Notes: generated by a model from the letters alone, not told the origin. A stretch of DNA of 64,000 nucleotides from Paenalkalicoccus suaedae (GCF_006965545.2 NZ_CP041372.2:2728001-2792000), one strand, 5' to 3'; positions 37,844 to 46,486 are shown, numbered from the stretch's first letter. Numbers and translations: made by a program.

Positions 37844-37907
37844 GATGTTCACATACCCCCAAAAAGAATTTTTATATATTTTAAACATATCTCTCCACAC
37901 TCATGGA

Positions 37908-39185
37908 CTATAGAAGTCTCAGTAAGAATAGAGAAATATCTTCAAACAAGATGACTAATACCGCTACGATGAGCAGCATGACAATATACGGAGGCGTGCC
38001 CCTAATAACCTCTAAATACGGTTTATTAAAGACCGCACTCGCGGTGAAAATATCTACCCCAAATGGTGGTGTCGCAGATCCTAGCGCTGCCTGGAACACG
38101 ATAACCACTCCTAAGTGGACTGGGTCAATACCAGCCTGCATGGCTACGGGATAGAAAATCGGAGTTAAAATTAAAATAACAACGATCGGATCAACGAACA
38201 TGCATCCAATAAAGAAAAATAGCGCTACGATTAAAAGAATGTATAAAGCGGATGCATCCGGACCAATAACTGCGTCCGTTAGCATTTGCGGGATCCTCGC
38301 AAAGGAGATAACCCACGAGAATGCTTGTCCTGCTGCAACTAGTACAAATACTGCTGATGTGACAATACCAGATGATAGCGCGATTTTAGGTAGCTCTGTA
38401 ATTTTAATGGAACGGAAAAAGACTACCTCTAAAAGTAATGCGTACACAACGGAAATTGCAGCTGCTTCCGTAGGTGAGAAAATACCTCGGTAAATACCAC
38501 CGATAATAATGACCGGGAATCCTAATGGTAGTAATGCCTTTAACGTCACATTCCCACGTTCTTTCCACGGCATCTTTGGAGCCATCGGTATGTTATGAAT
38601 CTTCGCATAAGCAAAGGAATAAATAGCAAAGAAAGCAAAGATCATGACACCTGGTCCAATACCGGCAATGAACAGATCACCTACAGATGCGTCTCTCGCT
38701 ACTAAAGCGTAGATAATCATTCCGATACTCGGTGGAATTAATAAAGCAACGTCACTTGAGTTAATAATAAGTGCAATCGCACTCGAATCTTTGTAGCCAA
38801 CTTTTAAAAGTCTCTCTCGCATCGGTTTACCGATTGCTACTACTGTCGCCTGTGTCGAACCTGATATGGAACCAAACATCGTACATGCGGCTGCAGTTGT
38901 AATTGCATAGCCACCTCGTAAGTGACCCACAAAAGCGCCGATAAAATCTAAAAGCTTACGCGATGTGCGCCCTGACGTCATTATGTCAGCAGCAAATATA
39001 AATAGTGGTACGGCAAGTAGGACGAAGGATGATATCCCTTCCACCATTTGCTGGATCATAAATGTTGGCTGAGGTCCGATATCGAAAAACAGCAGCATAA
39101 TTAATGGGCCAGCAATTAGTGGAATCATCATAGGTACGCCCAAGAAGAGTAGGAGGACCATAACCCCTAAAATTATCCAAAGCAT
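37908..39185 (-). CDS. dctM: TRAP transporter large permease
   Basis: 425 residues, 11-12 membrane spans. Seen: LLFLGVPMMIPLIAGPLIMLL, GISSFVLLAVPLFIFAADIMTSG, GGYAITTAAACTMFGSISGSTQATVVAIG, SSDVALLIPPSIGMIIYAL, SPTEAAAISVVYALLLEVVFF and CMFVDPIVVILILTPIFYPV: DctM blocks in order. It forms the Na+-coupled channel with DctQ and receives substrate from the binding protein. It starts 26 bases after dctQ. Confidence 0.95.
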   Translation of the reverse strand: MLWIILGVMVLLLFLGVPMMIPLIAGPLIMLLFFDIGPQPTFMIQQMVEGISSFVLLAVPLFIFAADIMTSGRTSRKLLDFIGAFVGHLRGGYAITTAAACTMFGSISGSTQATVVAIGKPMRERLLKVGYKDSSAIALIINSSDVALLIPPSIGMIIYALVARDASVGDLFIAGIGPGVMIFAFFAIYSFAYAKIHNIPMAPKMPWKERGNVTLKALLPLGFPVIIIGGIYRGIFSPTEAAAISVVYALLLEVVFFRSIKITELPKIALSSGIVTSAVFVLVAAGQAFSWVISFARIPQMLTDAVIGPDASALYILLIVALFFFIGCMFVDPIVVILILTPIFYPVAMQAGIDPVHLGVVIVFQAALGSATPPFGVDIFTASAVFNKPYLEVIRGTPPYIVMLLIVAVLVILFEDISLFLLRLL

Positions 39186-39211
39186 ATTTAATTCCTCTCT
39201 ATCCTCATATT

Positions 39212-39787
39212 TTAAAGTTGTTCGGTGTAATCCTTTTTGTCTTGTGCAAGATATACTTCTTTGTGTTTAATATTCATCCACATGTTTCGTAAATATTGAA
39301 GCCCTCCTAAGAAGCATCCAATAGGGATCGCAACAACCATTAGCCAGAATGGAAATCGTAAAGCGGCAGTTGTACGGCCTGATTCATATACGTCAATCGT
39401 GTATAGCGCAGCGTAGTAAGCGACTACGAATAGGATGGTTGCTGTCAGAAGTGGATTAAAAATCGCCAAGAACTTCTTCGGCTTTTTAGGTGCCATATCA
39501 AAAAATGCAGACATACTAATGTGGCGACCCTTCCTTGCTGCATAGCTTATTCCTATAAAGCTCGCAACGATAAGTGCTAAACGACTTAGCTCGGCGGAAA
39601 AGAACCAGCTCACCCCTGTTAATTCTCGGGAAATTACATTACCAGCAGTTAAGAATGCGATCATAATCATCGCCCAGCTTAGGATGAATTTCTCTACCGT
39701 ATGCAAAGCAGCATCAAGTACTTTAACAACCTTTACCACGCCTGCAAATGGACCCTTCTGCTTGGTCTCGTTTTGAGTGGTCGGCAT
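39212..39787 (-). CDS. dctQ: TRAP transporter small permease
   Basis: 191 residues, four membrane spans (WAMIMIAFLTAGNVISRE, ELSRLALIVASFIGISYAARKGRHISM, LLTATILFVVAYYAALYTID, FPFWLMVVAIPIGCFLGGLQYL), with the WFFSAELSRL and RKGRHI motifs of DctQ. ATG 39787 follows AAGGGGGTG; an upstream in-frame ATG lacks a site. First gene of dctQMP. The operon separates yuiF from yuiD, which are close in B. subtilis, and so looks inserted (inference). Confidence 0.9.
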   Translation of the reverse strand: MPTTQNETKQKGPFAGVVKVVKVLDAALHTVEKFILSWAMIMIAFLTAGNVISRELTGVSWFFSAELSRLALIVASFIGISYAARKGRHISMSAFFDMAPKKPKKFLAIFNPLLTATILFVVAYYAALYTIDVYESGRTTAALRFPFWLMVVAIPIGCFLGGLQYLRNMWMNIKHKEVYLAQDKKDYTEQL

Positions 39788-40132
39788 TATTTTCACCCCC
39801 TTATGTATATGTGATTGTATGTATCTATTTTGAGAAAAGCGCGTAAAACGCTCAAAAATCATGAGTTGTTGAAGCGAATTAGACGGTTAGACAAAACTAT
39901 ATAGGAATAATCCTAGAACGACAATTTGCCTTAGGCGACATATATCGGCATAAGCTCCTGAAATATAGCATGACTCGAAACTACCTGACGACAACTTACA
40001 ATCAGCATGGTATTCTTCAAGAATAGTCATGTTCCCTAATTCCCAACCTCCCACTTTTTTAAACATTTTTTCAGATTTTAACGAATTCTTTACCCAATTG
40101 TCAGTTGTACTATGAGCGAAAGAGGGTATTTG
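39788..40132. other. Divergent spacer dctQ / yuiD
   Basis: No gene is seen. It must hold the dct promoter. A short palindrome TAGGAATAATCCTA (39902-39915) is the only clear symmetry. Confidence 0.5.
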
Positions 40133-40141
40133 TGCTATAAT
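40133..40141 (+). promoter_or_regulatory. Extended -10 promoter of yuiD
   Basis: TGCTATAAT (TGnTATAAT) ends 49 bases before the start codon; no good -35 box is present, as is usual for extended -10 promoters. Confidence 0.6.
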
Positions 40142-40190
40142 ATAAAAGCTGTCTAGCCCGTATGATGGAAGGAAGGGACGAAGAAGTATA

Positions 40191-40667
40191 ATGGAATTAT
40201 TTACGAATTTCCCGCTTTTAGTAGCGTTGTTTACGATTTTCTTTGCGCAATTTATTAAAGTACCACTACAATTTATCGCCTACCGTAAGCTTGACTGGAC
40301 TCTTTTAACAAGTACAGGTGGAATGCCCAGTTCTCATTCTGGAGCTGTAACAGCCCTTTCTACTGCGATAGCTTTAGAGCACGGATTAGACTCACCCCTT
40401 TTTGCTATTTCAGCAATTTTTGGTGTAATCGTGATGTTCGACGCGACAGGCGTTAGACGCCATGCTGGCGAGCAAGCAACGGTAATCAACCGACTTGTAA
40501 CAGATTTCAACAAAATGGTAAATGAAATGAAGCATTGGCCAGAGAAGAAAGAACAGGAAAAACGAAAAGAATTAAAGGAGCTACTTGGTCATCAGCCGAT
40601 TGAGGTATTTTTCGGAGGATTACTAGGAATTGCGTTAGCACTACTTTTACATGCTATTTTTCATTAA
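40191..40667 (+). CDS. yuiD: Divergent PAP2 family protein YuiD
   Basis: 158 residues, DUF212/acid phosphatase-related membrane protein. Seen: FFAQFIKVPLQFI, GGMPSSHSGAVTAL (the SSHS phosphatase-like loop), MFDATGVRRHAGEQA, and EVFFGGLLGIALALLLH at the C-terminus. The active enzyme function is not known. Position and sequence match B. subtilis YuiD. Confidence 0.93.
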   Translation: MELFTNFPLLVALFTIFFAQFIKVPLQFIAYRKLDWTLLTSTGGMPSSHSGAVTALSTAIALEHGLDSPLFAISAIFGVIVMFDATGVRRHAGEQATVINRLVTDFNKMVNEMKHWPEKKEQEKRKELKELLGHQPIEVFFGGLLGIALALLLHAIFH

Positions 40668-40674
40668 AACGTCA

Positions 40675-40701
40675 AAAAGCCACCGCAATGCGGTGGCTTT
40701 T
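40675..40701. terminator. Bidirectional terminator yuiD / 40700 small gene
   Basis: AAAAGCCACCGCA and TGCGGTGGCTTTT are perfect 13-bp arms around a single A (40675-40687 with 40689-40701). Confidence 0.92.
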
Positions 40702-40819
40702 ACTTTAGAATAAAATGGACCCATTCCCATGGATACATTGCTGTCATCCCATAAAATGATGCGATGATGGCTACTTGTAATAGGAGTAAATCAAAGGTTA
40801 ACAGAATTTTCTTTTTCAC
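40700..40819 (-). CDS. 39-residue small membrane protein (candidate)
   Basis: A GTG-started frame of 39 codons: MKKKILLTFDLLLLQVAIIA begins with three Lys and continues as a single hydrophobic helix to about residue 24, then an aromatic tail (MYPWEWVHFILK). AGGA lies nine bases upstream. Its stop sits at the foot of a perfect terminator, and it lies in line with yuiB and yuiA, so it probably is expressed. The Lys-rich start and helix could also pass as a membrane-anchored micropeptide. No family is recognised. Confidence 0.6.
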   Translation of the reverse strand: MKKKILLTFDLLLLQVAIIASFYGMTAMYPWEWVHFILK

Positions 40820-40878
40820 TTCATCACATCCTCTCTTCTTCATTATGATCAGAAGAAAAGGGAGATAGACGAATTTGT

Positions 40879-41199
40879 TTAAAACATTTGATATCCTCTA
40901 ACTCGTAGCATGCGAATCGCGATACCTGACAAAATAGCACCTGCTAATCCAGATAACAAAATGATAATATCAGCTGTTGCTAAACTAACCAAATCAGAGC
41001 CTAGAGCCGAGAATGATTCTCCTGGTGAGGAGAAGTAGCTGAAGAATCCAGCGTCATCTACCATAAAGATTACAACAAGTGGATAAATGATTGCCATTGT
41101 CCACGTTGACCGAAGAACCATATTTAAAATGAAACCGATACCGAAAAATAATACAAAATAAAGCAGTATTGCAATAATAAGCTGTGGAATACTTAACAC
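40879..41199 (-). CDS. yuiB: YuiB-family membrane protein
   Basis: 106 residues with three membrane spans (LIIAILLYFVLFFGIGFILNMV, WTMAIIYPLVVIFMVDDAGFFSYF, ADIIILLSGLAGAILSGIAIRML). Recognised as YuiB from length, the FFSYFSSP segment, and position between yuiD and yuiA. Function unknown. Confidence 0.85.
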   Translation of the reverse strand: MLSIPQLIIAILLYFVLFFGIGFILNMVLRSTWTMAIIYPLVVIFMVDDAGFFSYFSSPGESFSALGSDLVSLATADIIILLSGLAGAILSGIAIRMLRVRGYQMF

Positions 41200-41302
41200 C
41201 CGTGGCGTCCCCCTTCGTATGTCAAAATAAGTTTACTTAATATAAAGGGGTCCGTCAAACAAAAAAAGGTCCGTTTAGTAAACGGACACGGGATTGTCAA
41301 AC

Positions 41303-41434
41303 TTATGAGGAGCTTTTACCAGAACCGTGACAGTGCTCACATGTTTCAGAGCCACCGAGTAATAGCTGATGATAGCCTTTTCCTGCGCAGTACGAACATT
41401 GACCGTGCGTGATTCGCTTTCGTTTGTACTTCAT
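41303..41434 (-). CDS. yuiA: YuiA, zinc-ribbon-like small protein
   Basis: 43 residues, too short for automatic frame lists. It has two DnaJ-type CxxCxGxG motifs, CSYCAGKGY and CEHCHGSGK, so it should bind one Zn2+. A basic N-terminus (MKYKRKRITHG) precedes them. AGGATGA lies upstream of ATG 41434. Sequence, size and place before yumB match B. subtilis YuiA. Confidence 0.88.
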   Translation of the reverse strand: MKYKRKRITHGQCSYCAGKGYHQLLLGGSETCEHCHGSGKSSS

Positions 41435-41520
41435 GATTGTCATCCTTTCTAACAAGCTTTTTATCAATATATCAGATAATTCAGACTAATTAAACAAGCG
41501 AATCAGGTTGAATACGCTCA

Positions 41521-41534
41521 TGTAAGCGCGATCA
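41521..41534. promoter_or_regulatory. Weak cre-like sequence upstream of yuiA
   Basis: TGTAAGCGCGATCA differs from the cre consensus at one fixed position. It lies about 90 bases 5' of yuiA. Low confidence. Confidence 0.25.
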
Positions 41535-41665
41535 TATATGTCATAGTACTTTTCTCGTCAGTTTACGCACTTTCTAAGGTTTTTTTAGATTTTATATATG
41601 GGAATTGGGCTTGGGAAAGAAGGGTTCTTTTCTTATATGGCTTGGTAGTTAAGATTGGGGAGAAG

Positions 41666-41855
41666 TTATGTTCCTAATTCTTGAGTTATGTTCCTTGTTT
41701 GGATTTTATGTGCCGCACTTCAGATTTATGTGCCTTATTAGCAAGTTATGGACTTCACGCATAGTTATATCCGTTTTATGTTCCTTATCACAGAGTTATG
41801 TTCCTCGTTTGAGTTTTATGTTCACTATTCTATAGTTATGGACTTCTACATCCAC
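41666..41855. repeat. 20-nt tract, keyword TTATGTTCC
   Basis: TTATG anchors at 41666, 41686, 41706, 41726 and 41746, then after a 30-base step at 41776, 41796, 41816 and 41836. Variants TTATGTGCC and TTATGGACTTC occur; the phase jump comes after a TTATGGACTTC unit, as it does at 59580. No gene is supported in 41435-41971. Confidence 0.9.
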
Positions 41856-41918
41856 TCACACTCCCCCACCCCAAACTTTCCTCCTTACCTTCACCTCCCT
41901 CCACAGCTAAAACCCCAT

Positions 41919-41959
41919 AAAAAAACAACCCCTCGCCATAAATAGCAAGAGGTTGTTTC
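41919..41959 (-). terminator. Terminator of yumB
   Basis: AAACAACC (41923-41930) pairs with GGTTGTTT (41951-41958), extended by CCT/AGA-type pairs; A-run on the plus strand. Confidence 0.82.
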
Positions 41960-41971
41960 TATGATTTCTTT

Positions 41972-43180
41972 TTAAAAGAACTTTAGCTTCCCTTTTTTGA
42001 GTACTAGTGGCATACCACCAAGTAGGAATAGGTAACGGTTGTCGATCATTTTCTTCACGACAGATGCAGAGTTACCGTAAACTTTACGGGATCCAACTAC
42101 ACCGATTGCTTCCTTACCACCAAGTGATGCAACTGTACCTTTAATATCTGGCTTGAATGCTTCAAGGTCTTTCTTTCCTTCTATAAGCGCCTTGATATTG
42201 TTTGCAGCAGTGTAAGCTTGCTGAATCGCGATTTGCGCTGTTGGAGGATATGGACGATTGATCTCTTCGTTAATGATTAACGCACAGTCACCGATGACAA
42301 ATACATCTTCATGACCAGGAGCGCGAAGATCTTTCTCAACCTTAATTCTGCCACGCATAGATTCAAAGCCTGACTTCTCAATAACAGAGTTACCGCGAAC
42401 GCCAGTAGTCCATACTACCGTATTAGAATGAATTTCTTCCCCGCCTTTTAGACGAACGCCTTGAGCAGTTACTTCTTCGATTGGCGTGTTGATCTTGAAC
42501 TCTACGCCACGGCTTTCAAGTACGTTCATTGCATACTCAACAAGCTCTTCATCAAAGCCAGGAAGTGCAGTTGGTGCCGCTTCAACAGAATATAGCTTCA
42601 CTTTTTCACGAGGAATATCGTACTCTTCGCAAAGCTCAGGGATACGCTCAGAAAGCTCACCAATAAACTCGATTCCAGTGAATCCAGCTCCAGCTACGAT
42701 AAACGTTAGAAGAGAATCATCCTTCTCGTCCTGCTTATTGTAGTTTGCGAAGTTGTATTCGATGTGCTCACGAATAACACGAACAGAGTTTACACTGCGG
42801 ATAGCAAATGCATGCTCGTGTACACCTGGGATACCAAATGTTTCAGGCTCAGAACCTAGACCTACTACAAGAATATCGTAGTCAAGTTCTGCATTCTCAA
42901 GAACTACTTTGCGCTCTTCAGGCTTTACTTCTAAAACCGTGTCCTTCACAAAGCTAATTTTATTAAAATCGATTACGCTGTCGATCTTCATACGAGTCTT
43001 CTCAGGATGCATTGTCCCTGCAGCTGGCTCGTGTAACCATGTTGTTTGATAATGATAGTTGTGCTTATTTACTAGCGTAATTTGCGCGTCACGATATACA
43101 GTAGACTTTTGTAGACGTGCAGCTAGAATCATTCCACCGTACCCGGCACCTAGAATGACGATCTTTTGCTTCTGTTTCAT
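41972..43180 (-). CDS. yumB: NADH dehydrogenase-like protein YumB (type II NDH family)
   Basis: 402 residues, single-subunit flavoprotein that passes electrons from NADH to menaquinone at the inner membrane face. Seen: IVILGAGYGGMILAARL (FAD site), ITLVNKHNYHYQTTWLHE, TFIVAGAGFTGIEFIGEL (NADH site), VVWTTGVRG and VFVIGDCALI, then AYTAANNIKALIEG. ATG 43180 follows GGAG at eight bases; a GTG three codons upstream overlaps that site. It is divergent from yumC as in B. subtilis. Confidence 0.93.
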   Translation of the reverse strand: MKQKQKIVILGAGYGGMILAARLQKSTVYRDAQITLVNKHNYHYQTTWLHEPAAGTMHPEKTRMKIDSVIDFNKISFVKDTVLEVKPEERKVVLENAELDYDILVVGLGSEPETFGIPGVHEHAFAIRSVNSVRVIREHIEYNFANYNKQDEKDDSLLTFIVAGAGFTGIEFIGELSERIPELCEEYDIPREKVKLYSVEAAPTALPGFDEELVEYAMNVLESRGVEFKINTPIEEVTAQGVRLKGGEEIHSNTVVWTTGVRGNSVIEKSGFESMRGRIKVEKDLRAPGHEDVFVIGDCALIINEEINRPYPPTAQIAIQQAYTAANNIKALIEGKKDLEAFKPDIKGTVASLGGKEAIGVVGSRKVYGNSASVVKKMIDNRYLFLLGGMPLVLKKGKLKFF

Positions 43181-43470
43181 TCGACTCACTCCAATTAGGT
43201 TATTTTGCAGCTCTTTTCAGCATTACCCTATTCACATAAAAAACCGACCATCACAACATTGTGAAAATATTCACTTAGTCGCGTACACCTTACACATGCT
43301 CGTCCTTTTTATCTTGAACTGAACGTAGCTACGTTTACGTTATTACCCACCTTCCATTTTAATTTTTTTTCCGCCAACTTTCAACTATTAATTATAGGAT
43401 ACCCTACAATTTTCGCGAATTAACGTCTTCCATGTTTTTTGAGAAAATTAGGCTTTCTGAGCTTACTCGC

Positions 43471-43499
43471 TTTTCATTCCTCCTATTAACGTCTATAAT
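43471..43499 (+). promoter_or_regulatory. Promoter of yumC
   Basis: TATAAT at 43494-43499 with a poor -35 (TTTTCA, 43471-43476) 17 bases upstream. Confidence 0.6.
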
Positions 43500-43505
43500 A
43501 TCAAT

Positions 43506-43520
43506 TGAGAATCATTTTCA
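43506..43520. promoter_or_regulatory. Fur-box-like operator at yumC
   Basis: TGAGAATCATTTTCA matches the 7-1-7 Fur consensus TGATAATNATTATCA at 12 of 14 fixed positions. It lies directly after the -10 box and ends 16 bases before the GTG start, so iron-bound Fur could block transcription. Confidence 0.65.
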
Positions 43521-43536
43521 TGGAGGTGCTTATAAC

Positions 43537-44529
43537 GTGTCACACAATCAAGAGGTTTTTGATATGACCATTATCGGCGGGGGTCCTGTCGGTTTATATA
43601 CGGCATTTTATGCTGGTTTGCGTCAAGCAAAGGTAAAAATTGTCGAGGCAATGCCTCAGCTTGGTGGACAGCTATCTGCCTTATATCCGGAAAAATACAT
43701 TTATGATGTAGCAGGATATCCAAAAGTACGCGCTCAAGAGCTAGTAGATAGCTTAACGGAGCAAGCTATGCAGTTCGACCCAGCTATCGTTCTAGGAGAA
43801 GCTGTTGAGAAAGTAGAACGAGACGAGGAAGGTATTTTTACGTTAACGACAAATAAAGGAACGCATCTTACTCGTACCGTTATTATCGCAGCAGGTGTTG
43901 GAGCATTCCAACCAAGACGTTTAAAAATTGAAGGTGCGGAGCGCTTTGAAGAAACAAACCTGCATTACTTCGTTAATGACTTAAATCGTTTCGCAGGAGA
44001 AAAAGTCGTCATTGCTGGCGGAGGAGACTCTGCAGTAGACTGGACGCTTATGCTTGAAGATATCGCAGAAAAGGTAACAATTGTTCACCGCCGCGATAAG
44101 TTCCGTGCTCATGAGCATAGCGTGGAACAGCTTCACAGCTCTGAAAAAATTGATGTCATGACGCCTTATAATGTAGACGAGCTACATTATGATGACGATC
44201 GTATTACAGCTGTTACACTAGTTGATAAAGAAGGCGAAAAGACGAAAGTCGACATCGACTCACTAATAGTAAACTACGGCTTTGTTTCTAACCTTGGGCC
44301 AATTAAGACATGGGGTCTAACAATTGATAAAAATGCGATTATCGTTAACTCGAATACAGAAACGAATATACCAGGCATTTATGCTGTCGGGGACATCGTT
44401 AACTACGAAGGTAAAGCAAAATTAATTGCTACTGGATTTGGTGAAGCACCTACGGCTGTTAATAAAGCGAAAGTATTTATTGATCCAAAAGCCGCTGCTA
44501 CAGCAGGACATAGTACTAGCTTATTCTAA
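43537..44529 (+). CDS. yumC: Ferredoxin/flavodoxin-NADP+ reductase (TrxR-like type)
   Basis: 330 residues. A two-domain flavoprotein like thioredoxin reductase but without the Cxx[21 protein letters not shown] (FAD site), [37 protein letters not shown] (NADPH site), [24 protein letters not shown] near the end. It reduces ferredoxin or flavodoxin with NADPH. Start: GTG 43537 behind GGAGGTGC gives the family length (332 in B. subtilis YumC); the longer upstream frame runs through the promoter and Fur box. Confidence 0.93.
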   Translation: MSHNQEVFDMTIIGGGPVGLYTAFYAGLRQAKVKIVEAMPQLGGQLSALYPEKYIYDVAGYPKVRAQELVDSLTEQAMQFDPAIVLGEAVEKVERDEEGIFTLTTNKGTHLTRTVIIAAGVGAFQPRRLKIEGAERFEETNLHYFVNDLNRFAGEKVVIAGGGDSAVDWTLMLEDIAEKVTIVHRRDKFRAHEHSVEQLHSSEKIDVMTPYNVDELHYDDDRITAVTLVDKEGEKTKVDIDSLIVNYGFVSNLGPIKTWGLTIDKNAIIVNSNTETNIPGIYAVGDIVNYEGKAKLIATGFGEAPTAVNKAKVFIDPKAAATAGHSTSLF

Positions 44530-44540
44530 ATCCTTCATTT

Positions 44541-44577
44541 AAAGGGACCTCTTCCACAATAAAAGAGGTCCCTTTTT
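44541..44577 (+). terminator. Terminator of yumC
   Basis: AAAGGGACCTCTT (44541-44553) pairs with AAGAGGTCCCTTT (44563-44575), then T run. Confidence 0.92.
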
Positions 44578-44631
44578 GTATGCTTTCCTCTCCTCTACTT
44601 ATACTAAAATGACGAGAAAGGAGCTTATCCA

Positions 44632-44847
44632 ATGCCTAAAAAGATGTATGAAGATTTTTCAGCAGTCGAAAAAAATCGAAAAGAAGTTATTCCGGAAGTA
44701 ACGCCAGAAGGTCCATACGGCGCACCCACCTCCTTACCACCAGGCAAAAGTAGCCCATGGCAAAAAGGTCAGTACAGCATTAGCGCGTTTGAGCATGAGC
44801 AAAAGCACGAGCCAGGCAATAAGAATCGCTTACCAAAACACGACTAA
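44632..44847 (+). CDS. Small hydrophilic protein, function unknown
   Basis: 71 residues, highly charged and Pro-rich, no membrane segment. Features: EVTPEGPYGAP, SLPPGKSSPWQKGQY and a His/Glu/Lys tail (FEHEQKHEPGNKNRLPKHD). It looks disordered. ATG 44632 follows AAAGGAGCTTAT; own promoter region and terminator. Such small cytosolic proteins occur across Bacillaceae; I do not know a function. Confidence 0.7.
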   Translation: MPKKMYEDFSAVEKNRKEVIPEVTPEGPYGAPTSLPPGKSSPWQKGQYSISAFEHEQKHEPGNKNRLPKHD

Positions 44848-44848
44848 A

Positions 44849-44881
44849 AAAACGCTGAGACCACATTGGCTCAGCGTTTTA
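44849..44881. terminator. Bidirectional terminator 44632 gene / erpA
   Basis: AAAACGCTGAG (44849-44859) pairs with CTCAGCGTTTT (44870-44880). Confidence 0.9.
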
Positions 44882-44885
44882 TCTA

Positions 44886-45236
44886 TTAACAATTCTCAGG
44901 CGCACCAGCGTTTGTTGCTGTACGGAACGATGCTCCGCATCCGCAGTTAGCAATCGCATTAGGGTTATCGAGCGTAAACCCGCCGCCCATCATGTTTTGT
45001 TTATAATCAATTGTTACTCCATCGAGCATTGGCGCACTTTCTTTATCTACAACTAAATCAATTCCATTTATAGAAAGCTGTTGATCGTCCTCTTCTGCTT
45101 CCATTGCAAATCCCATCCCGTAGGAAAGTCCTGTGCAACCTCCACCTTGTACGCCGACTCGAAGGAATTTAGCGTCCTCTTCAGAAGCCAGCATTTCTTT
45201 GACTTGTGATGCAGCTGCATCTGTAATCGTGATCAT
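44886..45236 (-). CDS. erpA: A-type iron-sulfur cluster carrier (ErpA/IscA family, YutM)
   Basis: 116 residues. Three Cys ligands are present: GGGCTGLSY (C34) and NCGCGASF (C98, C100). The protein accepts a cluster from SufBCD/SufU and delivers it to apo-proteins. ATG 45236 lies seven bases after AAGGAGG; the TTG before it is too close. It lies next to yumC and near yutI (Nfu) and lipA, an Fe-S neighbourhood. Confidence 0.93.
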   Translation of the reverse strand: MITITDAAASQVKEMLASEEDAKFLRVGVQGGGCTGLSYGMGFAMEAEEDDQQLSINGIDLVVDKESAPMLDGVTIDYKQNMMGGGFTLDNPNAIANCGCGASFRTATNAGAPENC

Positions 45237-45381
45237 CAAAACCCCTCCTTTTATTTACTATTAGTATAGCAAGCACAATCTCCTAACGCAATTCGTGCGA
45301 TTCTCTCGTTTGGCATTGGTTTGAAAATGGTGGTAGAATAGATGTAGTCATATAGCTAATTTATAAAGGTAGGGGATAGAT

Positions 45382-46476
45382 ATGAGTACGATCATTCTAG
45401 ATCAAGAGCTAGAGTCGATCAAGCAAAAGGTGATGCAGGGGGAACGTTTAACAATTGAGGACGGACTAAAGCTTTATGAGTCTCCTGATTTGTTAACAAT
45501 CGCACAGCTCGCTAATCAAGTGAACGAACAAAAGAACGGAAATAACGTCTATTTCATTCAAAATATGTACATCAATCCAACGAACGTATGTGAAGCAAGC
45601 TGTTCATTCTGTGGATTCAAGCGTAAGCCTGGTGAAGAAGGCGCGTACACAATGGACGAAGCTGCCCTCCTTAAATACGTAGAAGACCGCTGGAATGATA
45701 ACATTCGCGAATTCCATATCGTTGGCGGTCACAACACGGAAGTGCCATTCGACTACTATCTAGATACGATTCGCACACTTAAAAAGCATTATCCACAATG
45801 TACGGTTAAAGCTTATACTGGGGCAGAGATCGAGTTCTTCGCAAGACACGCTAACTTAACGATGCGCGAAGTATTAGAAAAGCTGATCGATGCAGGGCTT
45901 GATACACTACCTGGTGGCGGTGCGGAGATCTTAACAGAGCGCTATCGTGCTAAAATGAGCCCAGACAAAGCCTCTATAGATCAGTGGCTTGAAGCTCACG
46001 AGATTGCTCACGAGCTCGGACTTAAAACACACGCTACGATGCTCTACGGCTCTATCGAAAAGAAAGAGGAGCGCCTCATCCATATGGATCGCCTCCGCCA
46101 ATTACAGGATAAGACAAACGGCTTTATGGTATTCATTCCACTTGCTATGCAACCACGTAGCATGAACGCAGGTCTTAAGCGTCGTACTTCTGCTTACGAT
46201 GACCTTCGTACTGTCGCAATTAGTCGTTTAATGCTTGATAACTTTGATCATATTAAAGCATACTGGATCAACATTGGACACCAGCTAACGCAAATGTCCC
46301 TAACATTCGGTAGCTCTGATATTCACGGCACACTAATCGAAGAGAGAATTTCTCACTCCGCAGGTGCCCTAACATCACAGAGCTTAACGCGAGATGAGCT
46401 TATCCACCTTATCAAAGGCGCAGGTAAGACTCCTGTCGAGCGTGACACGTTCTATAACGTCATTAAGACTTACTAA
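45382..46476 (+). CDS. mqnE: Aminofutalosine synthase MqnE (radical SAM, menaquinone)
   Basis: 364 residues. The radical-SAM cluster motif C70-EAS-C74-SF-C77 is present, followed by REFHIVGGHNTEVPFDYY, a block I associate with MqnE, and AYTGAEIEFF. MqnE joins 3-[(1-carboxyvinyl)oxy]benzoate to SAM to give aminofutalosine in the futalosine route to menaquinone. MqnC and CofH are the nearest alternatives; the GGHNTEVPF motif favours MqnE. ATG 45382 follows AGGTAGGGGA. The presence implies that this organism uses the futalosine route rather than, or beside, MenF-MenB. Confidence 0.85.
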   Translation: MSTIILDQELESIKQKVMQGERLTIEDGLKLYESPDLLTIAQLANQVNEQKNGNNVYFIQNMYINPTNVCEASCSFCGFKRKPGEEGAYTMDEAALLKYVEDRWNDNIREFHIVGGHNTEVPFDYYLDTIRTLKKHYPQCTVKAYTGAEIEFFARHANLTMREVLEKLIDAGLDTLPGGGAEILTERYRAKMSPDKASIDQWLEAHEIAHELGLKTHATMLYGSIEKKEERLIHMDRLRQLQDKTNGFMVFIPLAMQPRSMNAGLKRRTSAYDDLRTVAISRLMLDNFDHIKAYWINIGHQLTQMSLTFGSSDIHGTLIEERISHSAGALTSQSLTRDELIHLIKGAGKTPVERDTFYNVIKTY

Positions 46477-46486
46477 GATAATGGTT

